Of a DNA stretch of 64,000 nucleotides, positions 12,650 to 25,589 are shown piece by piece. A program made the translations under genes and the position numbers. Source of the DNA: Cephalopachus bancanus (lineage: Eukaryota > Chordata > Mammalia > Primates > Tarsiidae). Numbering within the stretch: position 1 is the first letter of the stretch; every line of letters starts with the position of its first letter. The notes under the pieces are model-generated. The model was not told the DNA's origin, searched no databases, and was given only the letters and a program-made list of their open reading frames with translations. The stretch is taken from positions 124,001 through 188,000 of the forward strand of contig JAPVLO010000955.1 of NCBI GenBank assembly GCA_027257055.1, read 5' to 3'.

Positions 12650-13190
12650 CCTCCTCACCCATGCTGAGACTGGAAGGGATAGGCTGTCTGTAGCCAGACT
12701 GACCTGAAGAGAGAGCGCCAGGGCCTGGGCCTGGGCCTGGCTAGAGGGGGGTAGCTCAGAAAGGCAGCTATAGGGTGATGCTAGCTAAGTCTGGCAGTGA
12801 AAGGGTAACATATGGCTGGTAGAGCTACTTCCTTGGCAGAGCCATTGTGCCCTTTACTCTTTTAGCACTATGGGGTGTATAGCCCCTCTGCTTTTGTACA
12901 TAGTAGGTTAGAGTGGAACCTCCAACCCCTCACCTCTCTTCCTATGCCCAAGGCCAAGTGATCCTGGCTCCCTCTTCTTGGACATGTGGTGAGACAAAAA
13001 CTCTAATGTTATAGTGAGTATATGATAGTTGTTGAATGCAGAAAGACATGTTATTTTGTGGATCTATAAAGTGTCTGTTTCCTGCTGTATTGCCAGCACC
13101 CAGCACAGTTCTTGATGTCTAGTAATTGCTCAGTAGGTATATTTTGAATGGATGACTAAGTCGATGTTACAGGCAGAATGTAATAAGTAC
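12650..13190. other. Intergenic sequence with L2 tail
   Basis: Unassigned apart from an L2 3'-tail fragment in plus orientation at about 13080-13158 (CCCAGCACAGTTCTTGATG) and a four-copy GGGCCT-type run at about 12720-12738. No gene. Confidence 0.45.
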
Positions 13191-13194
13191 CATG

Positions 13195-13545
13195 ATTAAG
13201 GGACAAAGTGTTATTGAAGTACAGAGGAGCAAGAGATTGTTTCCAGTTTGGGAGGGGGGGGAATGTGGAAGTCTCCATAGCAGAAGTGGCATTTGAGCTA
13301 GACTTCAAAAACTAGGAAAGATGGAAAGGGGACATTTCAGGCAGAAGAGACAAAGTGAGCAAAGGGTAGGAGATGAGAAAGTGCAGAGCTCATTCAAAGA
13401 CAGGCCAGTAGGGTGATGGGGCTAGCATGAGTGCATGAATGCCTGTGAGGAAAAATCAGACTGGTAGAATGTGATCAGAAAACAAAGAGCCTTGAATGGC
13501 ATGCTCAGTAGTTTACACTTTGTTCTACAGATAATATGGAGCCAT
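13195..13545 (-). repeat. L2 LINE fragment, antisense
   Basis: Antisense L2 middle-to-3' region, with GCCTTGAATGGCATGCTCAG and GAGCTAGACTTCAAAAA as landmarks. 13550-13850 beyond it is AT-rich, with a short (AT)n run near 13823-13835 and no gene. Confidence 0.55.
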
Positions 13546-14129
13546 CTGATTTTTAAAAATGTTTTTGAGGGGTGTAATACATTTACTTTAGGATTGATTT
13601 AATATGAGAGGGTATCTTATAATTTTATGTAATATAATCATATATTTGACTTTTGCTCTTGTAAAGTTTGTAAAATTTAAACTACCTAAAATTATGACAG
13701 TCTTCTTCAAGGTTTATATAATGTAAATTAATACATATAACTCTCTGTTTTGTATGCATATTATCTTTTAATATATAATGAAAATATTTAGGTAATAAAT
13801 ATTAAGTTCAACACAGGAAAATATATATATATATTTGCTTTAGGAAGATTAGCTGTGTCCTTTAGGAAACTCAACCACGGCAGCAGTCCTTTCACAAAAT
13901 CTCTATCAAGTGCTTTTGAAGTGTATGGCACTGTGCTATGTGGAGGATAGATTGGAGCTGGAGTAATCTGAAAAGAGATCAGCTGGTAGGCTATTGCAGG
14001 CAAAAGCTATTGAGGGTCTGAAGAGGCTTAGTGTGAGTTGGGGTAGAAGAGAAGGGAAAGATTTGACACATTATGGAAGAAGAATGATAGAACTTGGTGA
14101 CCATTTTAGTTAGGGGTGAAGGAAACAGA

Positions 14130-14355
14130 AGACTGCGTGACTAATGATAATAATAACAATCAGCATGTGAGTAGCTCCTTTGTGGCAGTTGCTAAGTCAA
14201 GTGCTCCATGTACACCACCTAATTGTCACAATAACCCTTGTGATAGATGAAGACACCAAGGCACAAGGAAGTAAAGGAACTTGTCCAGAGTAAGAGATGT
14301 GGAACTCATACAGTCTTGCTCCAGAGACCATGTCCTAATCTCCATGTTATGCTGC
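14130..14355 (-). repeat. MIR SINE, antisense
   Basis: Antisense MIR with CACAATAACCCTTGTGA, AGACACCAAGGCACAAGG and TTGTCCAGAGTAAGAG in the expected order. 14360-15120 has no gene I can support. Confidence 0.6.
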
Positions 14356-15119
14356 TTCTGGAGGGGGGGAGTCCTAGTGTTTTCTTGGCAAAGTAATTTG
14401 GCAGCTCAGTCAAAATGCCAACCTCCTTCCTGACCATGCTCTCTTCTCCCTGTTCATGTGAAAGCAGCAGTAGTGGTAGAGGGCCCTGCCTGGCACCCCT
14501 CCAGCAGCTCTCGCTGACTGCCCTTCCCCCTGTGGTGGGAAGATGGGCCTGGTGAAGATGTTGAGAGATGAGGCTGGCAGACTAGAAACGAATGCTGTAA
14601 CAAATGTAAGGACTGGTAATTCCCAGGCCATGTGGGCCTGCAGATGTGGTTAGCTCACATGGGGTAGGTTGGTTGGTTTGTTTTTAGACTTGAGTCAACA
14701 CTTAGGAATTAGGGGGCTTCATGTTAAAATACTGAGTCCTCACATCCCTGAAGAATGAGAAGATCTGGCAACACTGGGCCCACATTCTCGCAAGACAACC
14801 CTGGACTTGAGCTGCCCCCATTTGCACATGCCCTGCAGTTCTCACCACTTGCAATGGAGTCTGCATTTTTTCCCAGCCTGGCCCACTTCACTCCTTAAAG
14901 TTATCTGCCTAGTCCCTGCAGGTGGTTGGCTTTGTGATTTCTTGTCTAGAATGGCCTACCTCAGAGTTTACCCTTTTTTTCTGGGTTTTGAGCTCATGGC
15001 GGGGAGGGGGCAGGCACAAGGTCAGCATCCTCTGACCCCACTGCCTCCCCAAGCCACAGACTGTTTTCTAGAGCAGCAAGCTCAACTTCACAGAACAAAG
15101 CCATGAAGGGAGGGTTATC

Positions 15120-17566
15120 ATCAAGTCTTACCATTTATTTCTTTATGGGGTTAAACAAGAGCAGAGAGGCCTCTGCCCCACAATGCAACAAAACAGAAAG
15201 CAGCACACATACAGAGACTCTCACTGAAACACAGAGGCAGGGTAGGAGGAAGGGCAGAGACAACTGAATCATAGCTGGGTAAGGGAGGAAGGGATGGGGG
15301 ACTACTAGGAAACCAGCTTGGAGACTCAATCATAGGAACTAGTGCAAGAAAGTCTTACTCATGAAGCACAGTGTAGAAAATGGCATAAGAAAGCTGCCCG
15401 GCTCTGCTGCCTGTGATGGAGGGCAGGTCAGCCGGAGAGGTGGTGGAAGATCAGGGTGGTAGGGTGGATGGGGGCAGTCAAATGACTTTGAGGTGAAGTG
15501 TGGTGCCCCTTTCCCCTGCCACTGGGCAAGGCCTTGGGCTGGTCTGAGCCAGGGGTCTCCTGGGCACTTGGTGAGGGGGAAGAGAGGATGGGAGTCTCCA
15601 AAGGTCCATTCCCTGGGGGGCCATATGGCCCCCTTTACTTCCCCGTCCCTTTTCCCCTCCTGAGGATGCGGGAGTTAGAAGGCAGTACCTAGGATCTCTC
15701 TGGAGCCCAAGCACCTGCCCCTTCACTTATACAGAAGCATGTCTGGAAAGGAGCCAGCACCTCTTTCCCTCCCCAGATGAAAAGAGCACTCTAGGGATGG
15801 GGTATGTGGCCAGACCCAAAGTGCTGAGGGCCAAACAAGGGTTTGTGTGGGCAGGGCACAGGGGTGGGTGGGGAAGACAGGCTGTGAGAAGTGAGAAAAC
15901 TGGCAGGGAAGGACTCCCCAAACTCTCATGAGACCAATTTGGAACCCAGCTGAGACCCATGAATGATTCCCCTCTCCACTAGGGAGGCCTCCCATTCATC
16001 CTTAAGCCATCGAAGCTTCTCTGTCCTCTTCTTGGTTTCACTCTAATGCGTGCCCACCCTCCATTTCACTCACTAGCATTGTATCCCAGGGCACAGGCTC
16101 TTCTGGCACTGAAAGCCCCCTGCCTTGTCCCAGGAATACAGTTCTAGCTCCCTTTCCTGTCAGTTCTTACCCAAACCTCTAGCCTGACTAAATAGGTCGA
16201 GTCTCTCAGCCAAGAGATGACAACATATTATCTTTAGTCAAAGGGTCCTCTTGCCAGTCTCTGGACTTTCTCCAGCAAGGGGCAGGGGTGACTGGAGTGG
16301 GCGACCCCACTGCAGAGTGAAGAGGAGTCTGGTTGTTCCACAATTGGATAGTAACCCATGGGGTCAGGGATGGAAGCGGGTGAATACTCTTTGGTAGGCT
16401 GGGGACGGGGACAGGGTGGGGATGGGGGAGGCTAATCTCTGGAGAGCTCTGGGGCAATGTTACCAGGTTCTCCTTCATGGAGGCCTGGGCTAGGACAAGA
16501 TGGGGGAGTATGAGGACCCAGGCCAGGCCTGACCCACTTGGGAGTAAGTCCCTCCTCCCCACGGAGATCAGAAATGAAAATGTCTTTGACCTCAAGGCCA
16601 AGATCTCCAGGGCAAGAGCGGCCCTTGGAAGTATGTGCACCTTCTGTAAGATATGGCCCTTCAGACAGCAGCAGTCTAACTATGTGCCCTCAGCCTTCTG
16701 TTTCAAGGCCCAAAAATGCAGTTCCTGTGCTCTTTCCCTAGAAAGCTCTGTATGTAACTCTTTGATTTAGGGAGCTGTACTTGAGTCTGTCTCAACACTA
16801 ATTGCCTACCTCCCCAAAGCCAGGTGGCAGTAGCCCATTCAGCCATCTATCCAAGCCCTCTGTCCACACCTCTTCCCTCTTCTCCTCCTTCCCCATGTAT
16901 GCTTTCTTTTGCCACTCATTCTGTAGCCCATTCCTACCCCTCATTGCCTAGGGTGGTGGGGTACAGCTTAATTGGGGCCCTGACCTAGCTGCAACTGTGC
17001 GCACCTCGTCTCCCAGCCTGGTGCTTCACCTGTGATGGCCCTGGGTGAGGCAAGGTGCACTGAAGTGGCAGGAGGGCCATTGCACTGTCTGCCGTCGCCT
17101 GTAGGAATATGGGCAGGAAGGAATTAAGGATCTTGGCAACAAAAGGAATGCGGGGGGGGGGGAAGAGCTTCTTCCCACTGTGCCCCCCAACATTCCCTGC
17201 AGGGCTGAGGCTGGGTGAGCAGCCTCCTCCCCTGGAGTCAGGGCTCTTGGCAGGGGTGGACATTTCTAGCCCCCACTTCCCCTCTTTTTTTTTTGCTAAG
17301 CCCCATAGATGGGGGCTTGGGAGGGGGCACTTGCTGCTCCTGCCTTTTTCTCCTGGATGAGTTTTGCTGTTCTCTGGGGCCCTCTGGCTATTCTGTTGGA
17401 GCTGCTTTTGGGGTAGGGGTAGGTTGGGGGGGAATGTGTAGTCCCCCATTTCCCCCTGCACCCCACCTGGTCCTATGTCTCCCATGGGAGGAGTCCCCTC
17501 CCCCCACCTGGGGGGGGCTGGAGCTGATGTCAGTGTGTGGTGGAGGTCTGTCCTCCCTCCCTGCTG
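15120..17566 (-). other. NALF2: Probable 3'UTR of NALF2
   Basis: This GC-rich, almost repeat-free block follows the NALF2 stop codon on the minus strand. It lacks the L1/L2/MIR load seen on both sides, which fits a long transcribed 3'UTR. The only minus-strand AATAAA I found in it is at 15139-15134, so cleavage near 15110-15125 would give a 3'UTR of about 2.4 kb. Many short open frames on both strands (for example 144 codons at 16206-16640 and 166 codons at 16985-17485, minus) are compositional and have no recognisable domain. The extent is inference from the stop codon, the poly(A) signal and repeat depletion. Confidence 0.6.
15134..15139 (-). terminator. NALF2: Candidate poly(A) signal for NALF2
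   Basis: Minus-strand AATAAA, preceded by AAAG and followed by TGGTAAGACTTG. It is the only canonical hexamer I noticed between the stop codon and the first interspersed repeats downstream. Confidence 0.5.
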
Positions 17567-19355
<1,789 letters not shown>

Positions 19356-19573
19356 CAGGGTTTCTTAACAGTGATACTACTAACATTTTGGGTCAGATAA
19401 TTGTTGTGGGGGCTGACTTGTACACTGTAGGATATTGAGCAGCATCCCTGGCCTCTAACCACTAGATGCTAGTAGAATTCTCTCTCCTCACCCATTATGA
19501 CAACCAAAAAATGTCTCCAGCCATTGTCAGATACCCCCTGGGAGGCCAAATCATCTCCAGTTGAGAACCACTG
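19356..19573 (-). mobile_element. hAT-Charlie MITE, MER20-like
   Basis: 218 bp running from CAGGGTTTCTTAAC to GAGAACCACTG, with internal CATCCCTGGCCTCTA and GACAACCAAAAAATGTCTCC, the landmarks of MER20-type elements, here in reverse. Flanking 8-mers ATCAAGCC and ATCTAGCA agree at six of eight positions, fitting an old hAT target duplication. Confidence 0.65.
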
Positions 19574-19578
19574 ATCTA

Positions 19579-19722
19579 GCACCTTGCTACTCAAAGTGTG
19601 AGCCTGGACCAGCAGCATCACCATCACCCAGAAACCTGTGAGAAATGCAGACTCTCAGGCTCTACCCTCAATCTGCCAAGTCAGCATCTGCATTTGAACA
19701 GGATGCCCAGATGACTCTCATG
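19579..19722 (-). mobile_element. hAT-Charlie MITE, MER5A-like
   Basis: Contains CTACTCAAAGTGTGAGCCTGG and GACCAGCAGCATCACCATCA, the reversed MER5A end. It follows the MER20-like element almost directly. Confidence 0.6.
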
Positions 19723-19799
19723 CATGGAGTTAGAGCCTTGCCTACATCCAGCCCTGGTATCCTCAGGGGTGCCTTCTAGGTTCACAGTTGCTCCTCACA

Positions 19800-19977
19800 G
19801 CAATGGTTTTCAGATTCAGTGTGCCTTGAAATCCCCTGGGGCATTTGCTAAATATGCAGATACCTTCCTCCTTTCAGCTTCCAAAGGACTGAGGCAGCAG
19901 GCTCAGGAATCTGCATTTCTGAACCAGGCTCCAGGTCATTCTGCTGCAGAAGGCTCTTTAACCACACTCTGAGCAAT
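19800..19977 (+). mobile_element. hAT-Charlie MITE, MER5-like
   Basis: Degraded element with GGAATCTGCATTTCTGAACC and an end like CTCTGAGCAA. Third hAT MITE in about 620 bp. Confidence 0.45.
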
Positions 19978-20239
19978 ATGTTCTTAGAAGCACTCTACAC
20001 GGTTTCTTATACTTAAACATTTTTACTACAAATAACTCCACTGTGAACATGGACTTTGGCAATGCATTCTTGCACTGGTCTTTTTCAAAGCAGGGGCATG
20101 GTAGTGGATGGTGGGGTGGGTTATAGTGCAAATCAGCCCCCACCCCCGGGAGAAACAAAGCATTGCTTGGGACATTGGTGTTTCACAGGCATCTCCAATT
20201 TAATATGCTTTAAATGTTTAAATGTAGTTATTATTTTTT

Positions 20240-21030
20240 AAATCCCATATCTGCTGTCACCCTCAAGTCTTGACCATTTCAGTAAGCGCCACAAAACCTA
20301 GATGTCAGCATTCATTTCTCTTTCTCTGCACCCCCACATCTAATCCATCAGCAAGGTATGTCAGTTCTAGCTCCACATCCACACCTCTGCAGGCCATCAT
20401 TTCTCACCTGGATGACAGTCTCCCATCTGGCTTTCCCACCTGCATTCTTGCTCTTTCCAATCCACTGTCCACACAGGAGTAAGAGTGGTCTTGGAGTGCA
20501 ATCAAATCATGCTACTCCCTTGCTTCAAACCCTTCCATGCATGTAAAATAAAACTCAAACTTCTGACCATGAACTTCAAGCCCTTGCAAAACTTTGCTCC
20601 TGTCTCTCTCTCCAACCTCATTTTCTATCTCTCCCTTCAGGCTCATCATGCTCCACAAACAGAGGTTTTATTCTTTTCCTTGAATATGCCTTAGCTCTTC
20701 TCACCTCAGGGCCTTGGCACATGCTGTTCTCTTGGTCTTGAATGCTTATCCCCCTACTTTTAGCATAACTGGGTCCATCTCATCTTTCAGGTCTCAATTT
20801 AAATATCATCTCCTCAGAGAGGGTCTCTCTGAACATTCTCAGTAGAGGATGCTGCCCTTATTATTCTCACTTTTCCTTAATTGTTTCTTCATCACAAGTA
20901 TTACTGTGTCTGTACCCTTGTTTTGTTTCTCTGTCAACCTCACTAAAGTGTGAGCTGCATGTAAGCTGACACAGGTTTATTAACCACTGTATATTCAGCA
21001 CAATATACATAAACATATCTGATGATTAAA
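20240..21030 (+). repeat. L2 LINE 3' region, sense
   Basis: Sense L2: TGGATGACAGTCTCCCATCT, TCCACACAGGAGTAAGAGTG, CTCAGGGCCTTGGCACATG, and the tail region TGTGAGCTGCATGTAAGC. These appear in the consensus order of the L2 C-terminal coding region and 3'UTR. No intact frame. It lies antisense to NALF2. Confidence 0.7.
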
Positions 21031-21369
21031 TAAACAGGATATGTAAATGAGGACATGTCCCTACACTCATGGAAATTCCAGTTTCATGGTTAGACACAGC
21101 TAACTTGAATCTATGGCATATGATCTATATACTACAGGAGAGGTCAAAACATAAATCACTAGAGGGAAGCAAGTGAGGAGTCAGAAATATTTCAGTGAGG
21201 GAAAAGTAGTTATGCTTGGACTCAAAGTAGGATTTTAGACGGGATGGGTAGAGATGAGGCAAAAAGGCATTCCAGGACAAGGCAAAAACTTAAGCAAAGG
21301 CATGGAGGCAAGCAAATGTATGGTGTGCTAGGAGAACAGAGAACGGTTTTGCATGAATGGAATGGAAAG

Positions 21370-21530
21370 AGTACCAGTCTCCTGTTGGTGGACATTTAAG
21401 TTATTCCCAAGATTTCACTATTATAAACAATGCTCCAGTGAATAAATTTGCATACACATCTCTTGCACACTTGTGTTTAATTGTATTTATATAAATTCTC
21501 AAATATGAAATTACTAGGCTAAAGGGTGTG
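21370..21530 (-). repeat. L1M fragment, antisense
   Basis: Antisense L1 phrase: GTTGGTGGACATTTAAGTT then CACTATTATAAACAATGCT. Short and old. Confidence 0.55.
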
Positions 21531-21536
21531 TGCAAA

Positions 21537-22340
21537 GGAACAAAAAGGGAGTAAAAGGAAGGAAAATAAACAGGTGAAAATAGGAGGCAGGGTAAGAGGA
21601 AGCTCGATGAGTAAAGAGGACAGGAAAAGAGGGGCTTGCAGGGTACAAGAGTGGAAGTTGGGATAAGGGGTGAAAGAAAGGAAGTGTATAGGAAAGAGAG
21701 AGTAAGAAAGAGTGGAAGCCGGGCTCGGTGGCTCAGCCTGTAATCCCGCGCCTTTGGGAGGCTGAGGTGAGTGGATTGCCTGACCCCGCGGGTTCGAGAC
21801 CTGCCTGGGCAGTGAGACCTCATCTCTACAATAAATCAAAAAATCAGCAGGGCGTGGTAGCGCGCGCCTGTAATTCCGGCTACTCGGAAGGCTGAGGCGG
21901 AAGGATCACTGGAGCCCAGCAGGTCGAGGCTGCGGTGGCCGGGAGCGGCCACTGCACTCCAGTCTGGGTGAGAGAGTGAGACTCCAACTCAAAAAAAAAA
22001 AAAAAAGAAAGAGTGGAGATGGAAGATAAGGAATGGTGGGAATAATGGGGGTAGGTAAAAATGGTGTTAGGGAGAAAGAGCCCAGGAATAAGAGGTGGAG
22101 GGTATACGGGAGGTGAAGGGGTAAGAGAGTGGGGTGAAGTGAAAGAAGACAAAGGATAAACAAGAGTAGGGACATAAGAGAGGGTAAGATGGGGGTAAGA
22201 GAGGCTGTTAAGAGGAAGGAGTAAGAAAGACGGGCAAGAGTGAAGGGGGTTGATAAGAAGGAATGAGGGTAGATGAGAAGGATGGGAGTATAAGAAAGCA
22301 GGGGTAAGAAAGAGAGGTAAGAGAGCACAAGGAGGATAGG
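21537..22340. repeat. Polypurine (GGGTAAGAGG-type) tract split by an Alu
   Basis: The plus strand is almost all A and G on both sides of the Alu at 21718-22004. It repeats degenerate units such as GGGGTAAGAGAG and AGGAAGGAGTAAGAAAG. In the NALF2 transcript it is a long polypyrimidine run inside intron 1. The 140- and 155-codon minus-strand open frames here (Leu/Ser/Pro-rich) simply translate this bias. Confidence 0.7.
21718..22004 (+). mobile_element. Alu SINE, full length, lineage-specific subfamily
   Basis: Full-length dimeric Alu with an A-tail (21991-22006) and target-site duplication AAGAAAGAGTGGA at 21704-21716 and 22005-22017, identical in both copies. Both arms carry substitutions shared with the Alu at 26.8 kb but absent from the human AluJ/S/Y forms I know: TAATCCCGCGCCTTTGG in the left arm, GACCCCGCGGGTTC after the B-box area, and a right arm with GGTGGCCGGGAGCGGCC. 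The perfect duplication and low divergence point to a young insertion. Confidence 0.9.
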
Positions 22341-22439
22341 AAAACGAAACAGAGGTAATGCAGAAAAGAACATGAAATCACAAGAGCCAAGGGTCCCAGT
22401 ACCTCAGAGACCCTGCTCCACCTTTTGGGCCTCAGAGGG

Positions 22440-23300
22440 CTAAGATGAGTCTCTGTTCACAGCTTCTGCCCCAATCTCTGCAGCCTGGACCCAGAGTCTA
22501 CCTCATCCCAAAATGTATGCAACCGCCCCCCATCCCACATCCATCAGTGGGGTTCAGAGGCCCCTGTGGGATTCTTCCTGGGCTCTTCCAATTCACTGTA
22601 CCTGCTTCTAGGTAAGAAGGCCCCCGTGGAGTTCCTGCCATCCTCCCAGGCAACTGCAAGTAGCCCAGTAACAGGCTATGGTGGCTGGGCTCTCCCCTCA
22701 TCTGCTCCCAGAGGGAGGGAGACAGGCAGAAGAGGTGGGGGAAGGGAGAGGGATGGTCTGACAGTGGGAGTGCGGACTTTCTCCTTAATTAGACGACCAC
22801 CCCCCCTTAGTCCCCACACCCCCAGCCAGAGTCACTATGGCAACAAATGGGTGAGCAGATTGCTTGGGGAGGACACCAGGCCTGTGGGTGGCAAGGCAGG
22901 AACAGGCAAGGAGCTAATGAGGGGAATGGAGGAAAGAAGAGGGACATGGGACTCAGAGGTAACCCAATTCCTTGGCCAGCTGAGGCCATTGCTGGCTCTT
23001 ATGCTTCAGAGGTGGCCTGGGGTCCTTCTCAGGTGAAAGGTGTGGCCCTACGTGCTACTGCCTGGGCAACCAGCCTGCCTTAGACTCTGCAGCCTGGTTC
23101 CTTAGATGAGCCTAGAAAGCTTGCCCTGCCTCATCGGTGTTAGGACTGAGTCAGAGGAAGTGGGTTGTTTGGGCAGTCACAGGTGCCTGGGCACTCATCT
23201 ACAAGGATAGGGGAAGCTTAGGAGAAGGTGTGGGGCTTGCTGGAGATGGGGCATGCAGGAAAAAGGAAGAAATGTTTCAGAACCTGTGGAGATCTTTTGC
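22440..23300. other. Repeat-poor intron segment with X-box-like motif
   Basis: No gene. Moderately GC-rich with an AT homeobox-like TTAATTAG near 22786-22793 and an RFX-like motif at 22831-22844. A candidate intronic regulatory region; this is inference only. Confidence 0.35.
22831..22844. promoter_or_regulatory. RFX X-box-like motif
   Basis: GTCACTATGGCAAC, an imperfect palindrome matching the X-box form GTNRCC-N(0-3)-RGYAAC with C-T in the left half centre. One of three such motifs in intron 1. Confidence 0.5.
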
Positions 23301-23314
23301 TCTCCAGTTTCTTA

Positions 23315-23490
23315 CGTTTGGCTGCCTAGAATCACTCAGAAAGCTTTTAAAAGATACTCCTGCCTGACTCACATCCTACCCCAAACCAACTAAGTCAGAA
23401 TCCTTGTGGGTGGAGCCTGCACATCTATAGTTTTTCAAAACACCTCAGGCAATTTTAGTATGCGGTCAGGATTGAGAACCATCAGTTTAA
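23315..23490. mobile_element. hAT-Charlie MITE (MER5-like)
   Basis: Landmarks CTAGAATCACTCAGAAAGC, CCAACTAAGTCAGAATC and the end GGATTGAGAACCATCA. Degraded. Confidence 0.5.
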
Positions 23491-23620
23491 TCCTATTTCA
23501 TCATTTTACAGACGGGAAAACTGAGGCCCAGAAAGGGGGGAAGGATTCATCTACAGCCACATAAAATAATGGCAGAGGAAGGAACTTGAAACCTGGTTTC
23601 AACCCCAGGGTTCTTCCTAC
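23490..23620 (-). repeat. MIR SINE, antisense
   Basis: CATCATTTTACAGACGGG, AAACTGAGGCCCAGAAAG and ACAGCCACATAAAA in antisense order. Truncated. Confidence 0.6.
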
Positions 23621-23919
23621 TGAACAATTCTACTAGCAACTGTGAATTCAAAACTCAGGGGACACGACACAAGGGTGTGGGTAGGGGAAGAGAGCTGAGA
23701 AGAACCGGGCCTGCTTTGGGGTGTTAGGCTCTTCAAACTCCATCCCTAGCAGAAAAGTCTTCCCAGTCACACCCTGTCCTCTGAGCTTAACCATCCTGGA
23801 CCCTTGAGGTGGTAGCAGGTGATGGGTAGGGTGGGAAACCTTGACCTGGCAGTGCCCTCCTATCCCCACCTCAGTTGGGCCACCGCTGGGCTCAATCAAG
23901 TTCTGGCTGCTATAGCCCA

Positions 23920-23933
23920 GTTGCTATGGGAAC
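23920..23933. promoter_or_regulatory. RFX X-box-like motif
   Basis: GTTGCTATGGGAAC, with intact GTTGC left half and GGGAAC right half around a central TAT. It lies in a repeat-poor block (about 23.6-25.2 kb) that otherwise shows no gene; a MIR scrap is at about 24570-24640. Confidence 0.5.
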
Positions 23934-25279
23934 CGGGATGAGCAGGAAGCGGGGGAATAACCAGAGGGAACACCAATTAACCCCAAAAGGAAGCTGGGAA
24001 AGCTGTCCCACTGGCCTCCCAGCTGGGCTTCCAAGCATTCCTGAAATGGGAGGGGCAAGATGAAGGGGATCCCCACCCCTCCTGGGCTCAGCAGTTGCCA
24101 GTTTAGGGAGGAGGAGTGGGAGGAACTGGAGAGCCTCAACCTCCAGCTCCTGGCTTGCAGCTTTGGCCAGGGCATTCTCATCCCTATTCTTCCTAGAAAG
24201 AACGTACTCACACCTCAAAGCCTAGACTAGGGGCAGAGGGTTTAGAAAGAGGAGGTGGAGGCCTCTCTGAGCTTCTTGGTTTCAGAGCTGGAAAGCCTGC
24301 TATGGGAGGAGAGCTTCAGTTCTTGCCAACCAGGAAGTAATCAGTTTCCTTCCTAAGTTCTAATTTGCTTCCCTCCCTAGGGCCTGTTTCCCCATCCAAA
24401 TTCTCCCTATAGTCCTTTTCAGGGCTGCTTGTCTTCTTAATGTACCCCTGGGACTCTTGGTCAGGAACTGCAGCTGCAGAGCTTGTGAAGGCAAAGCACC
24501 AATCAATGTGAGCTGGGCTTGGGGATGAAACCCACTGTCCACAAACACCACAGTATACCTCACACCCAGATTTTACCAATGGATAAACTGAGGCTCAAAG
24601 AAGGGGGATGACCTAGCCAAGTCAGAGGAATGCAAGAAACCAACTACAAGCCAGGGTGACAAGGGAGGCACCTTGACTGCTAACCTGATGCCTCCCCGCA
24701 CTGCATCCAACAGCACACATAGAATTTTGTGAGAGACCCCCTTAGGCAGGGTCTGAAAGAGCCAAGTACTCCTATTTCCGACTCTGGGCTTTCAAAAAGA
24801 TGGATCAGAACATGGTAAGATCAAAGTCAGTCTTCCACCCAGAAGAAGGAGATCATGGACATAACTCTGGGGACAGCAGTAGTTCACTGGGATTGGCAGA
24901 CTCAGACTGGGATTAGAGGTATTACAGGGCAAATCTCGGTGGATGATAGTGCTTTACTTAAGTGGCTATAAAAATAAGCAACAGCTGTCCTGCTTCTCAG
25001 ATTGAGCAGCCATGAGTCAAAGTGGCCTAACCCGATTGAAGGAAAGGTGAGGGAGATGGCTGGAGAAGTGGGTAAGAATCTAGAACTAGCACAGTTCCAG
25101 AGGGCCCTTGCACCTCCAAGCCTCTTAGGCCATCTGCTCCAAGGCTGGGTAGACCTGGCCTGGATGGGGTATCCTGGTGGAGAAGCAGTGTTCCTAATGC
25201 AAGGGCAGCTATGAAGGGGCCTAGATGATTCATGTCAATCAGGTGAGCAAGGAAGGCAGGTTCATGACTGCTCCAGAAT

Positions 25280-25575
25280 GGAAGGGACCATGAGAGCCAT
25301 CCTTCCACCACCCTACCTGCTGAGGGAATTTCTACTCCAACATCACTGCCAAGTGCTATCCAGCTTCTGTTTGTAAACCTTTTCACAGGGAGCTCACTCT
25401 CTCCTGGGGCAGCCCATATCTTCAGAAAATTAACAATTAAATAACTCCCTTATTTTGAGATGAAATAATGCCTTCCTGTGGCTTCACTCATGGCTCTTAC
25501 TAGCGCTTCTAGTGCCATACAGAACAGTCGCCTTCCTGTCCCCTGTGCCGGCCCTGCAGGTATTTGTAGACTTGT
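25280..25575 (-). repeat. CR1/L3 LINE fragment, antisense
   Basis: CAGGGAGCTCACTCTCTC, GGGGCAGCCCATATCTTCAG and TATTTTGAGATGAAATAATG match the antisense L3/CR1 3' region in order. Confidence 0.55.
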
Positions 25576-25589
25576 GTGAATCTGGTTTT

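Noticed and set aside
16206..17485. 144- and 166-codon minus-strand frames below NALF2
   Set aside because: They fall in the probable 3'UTR, differ in frame, have Pro/Ser-rich composition and no recognisable domain.
21906..22373. 155-codon minus-strand Leu/Ser/Phe-rich frame
   Set aside because: It translates the polypurine tract and part of an Alu.
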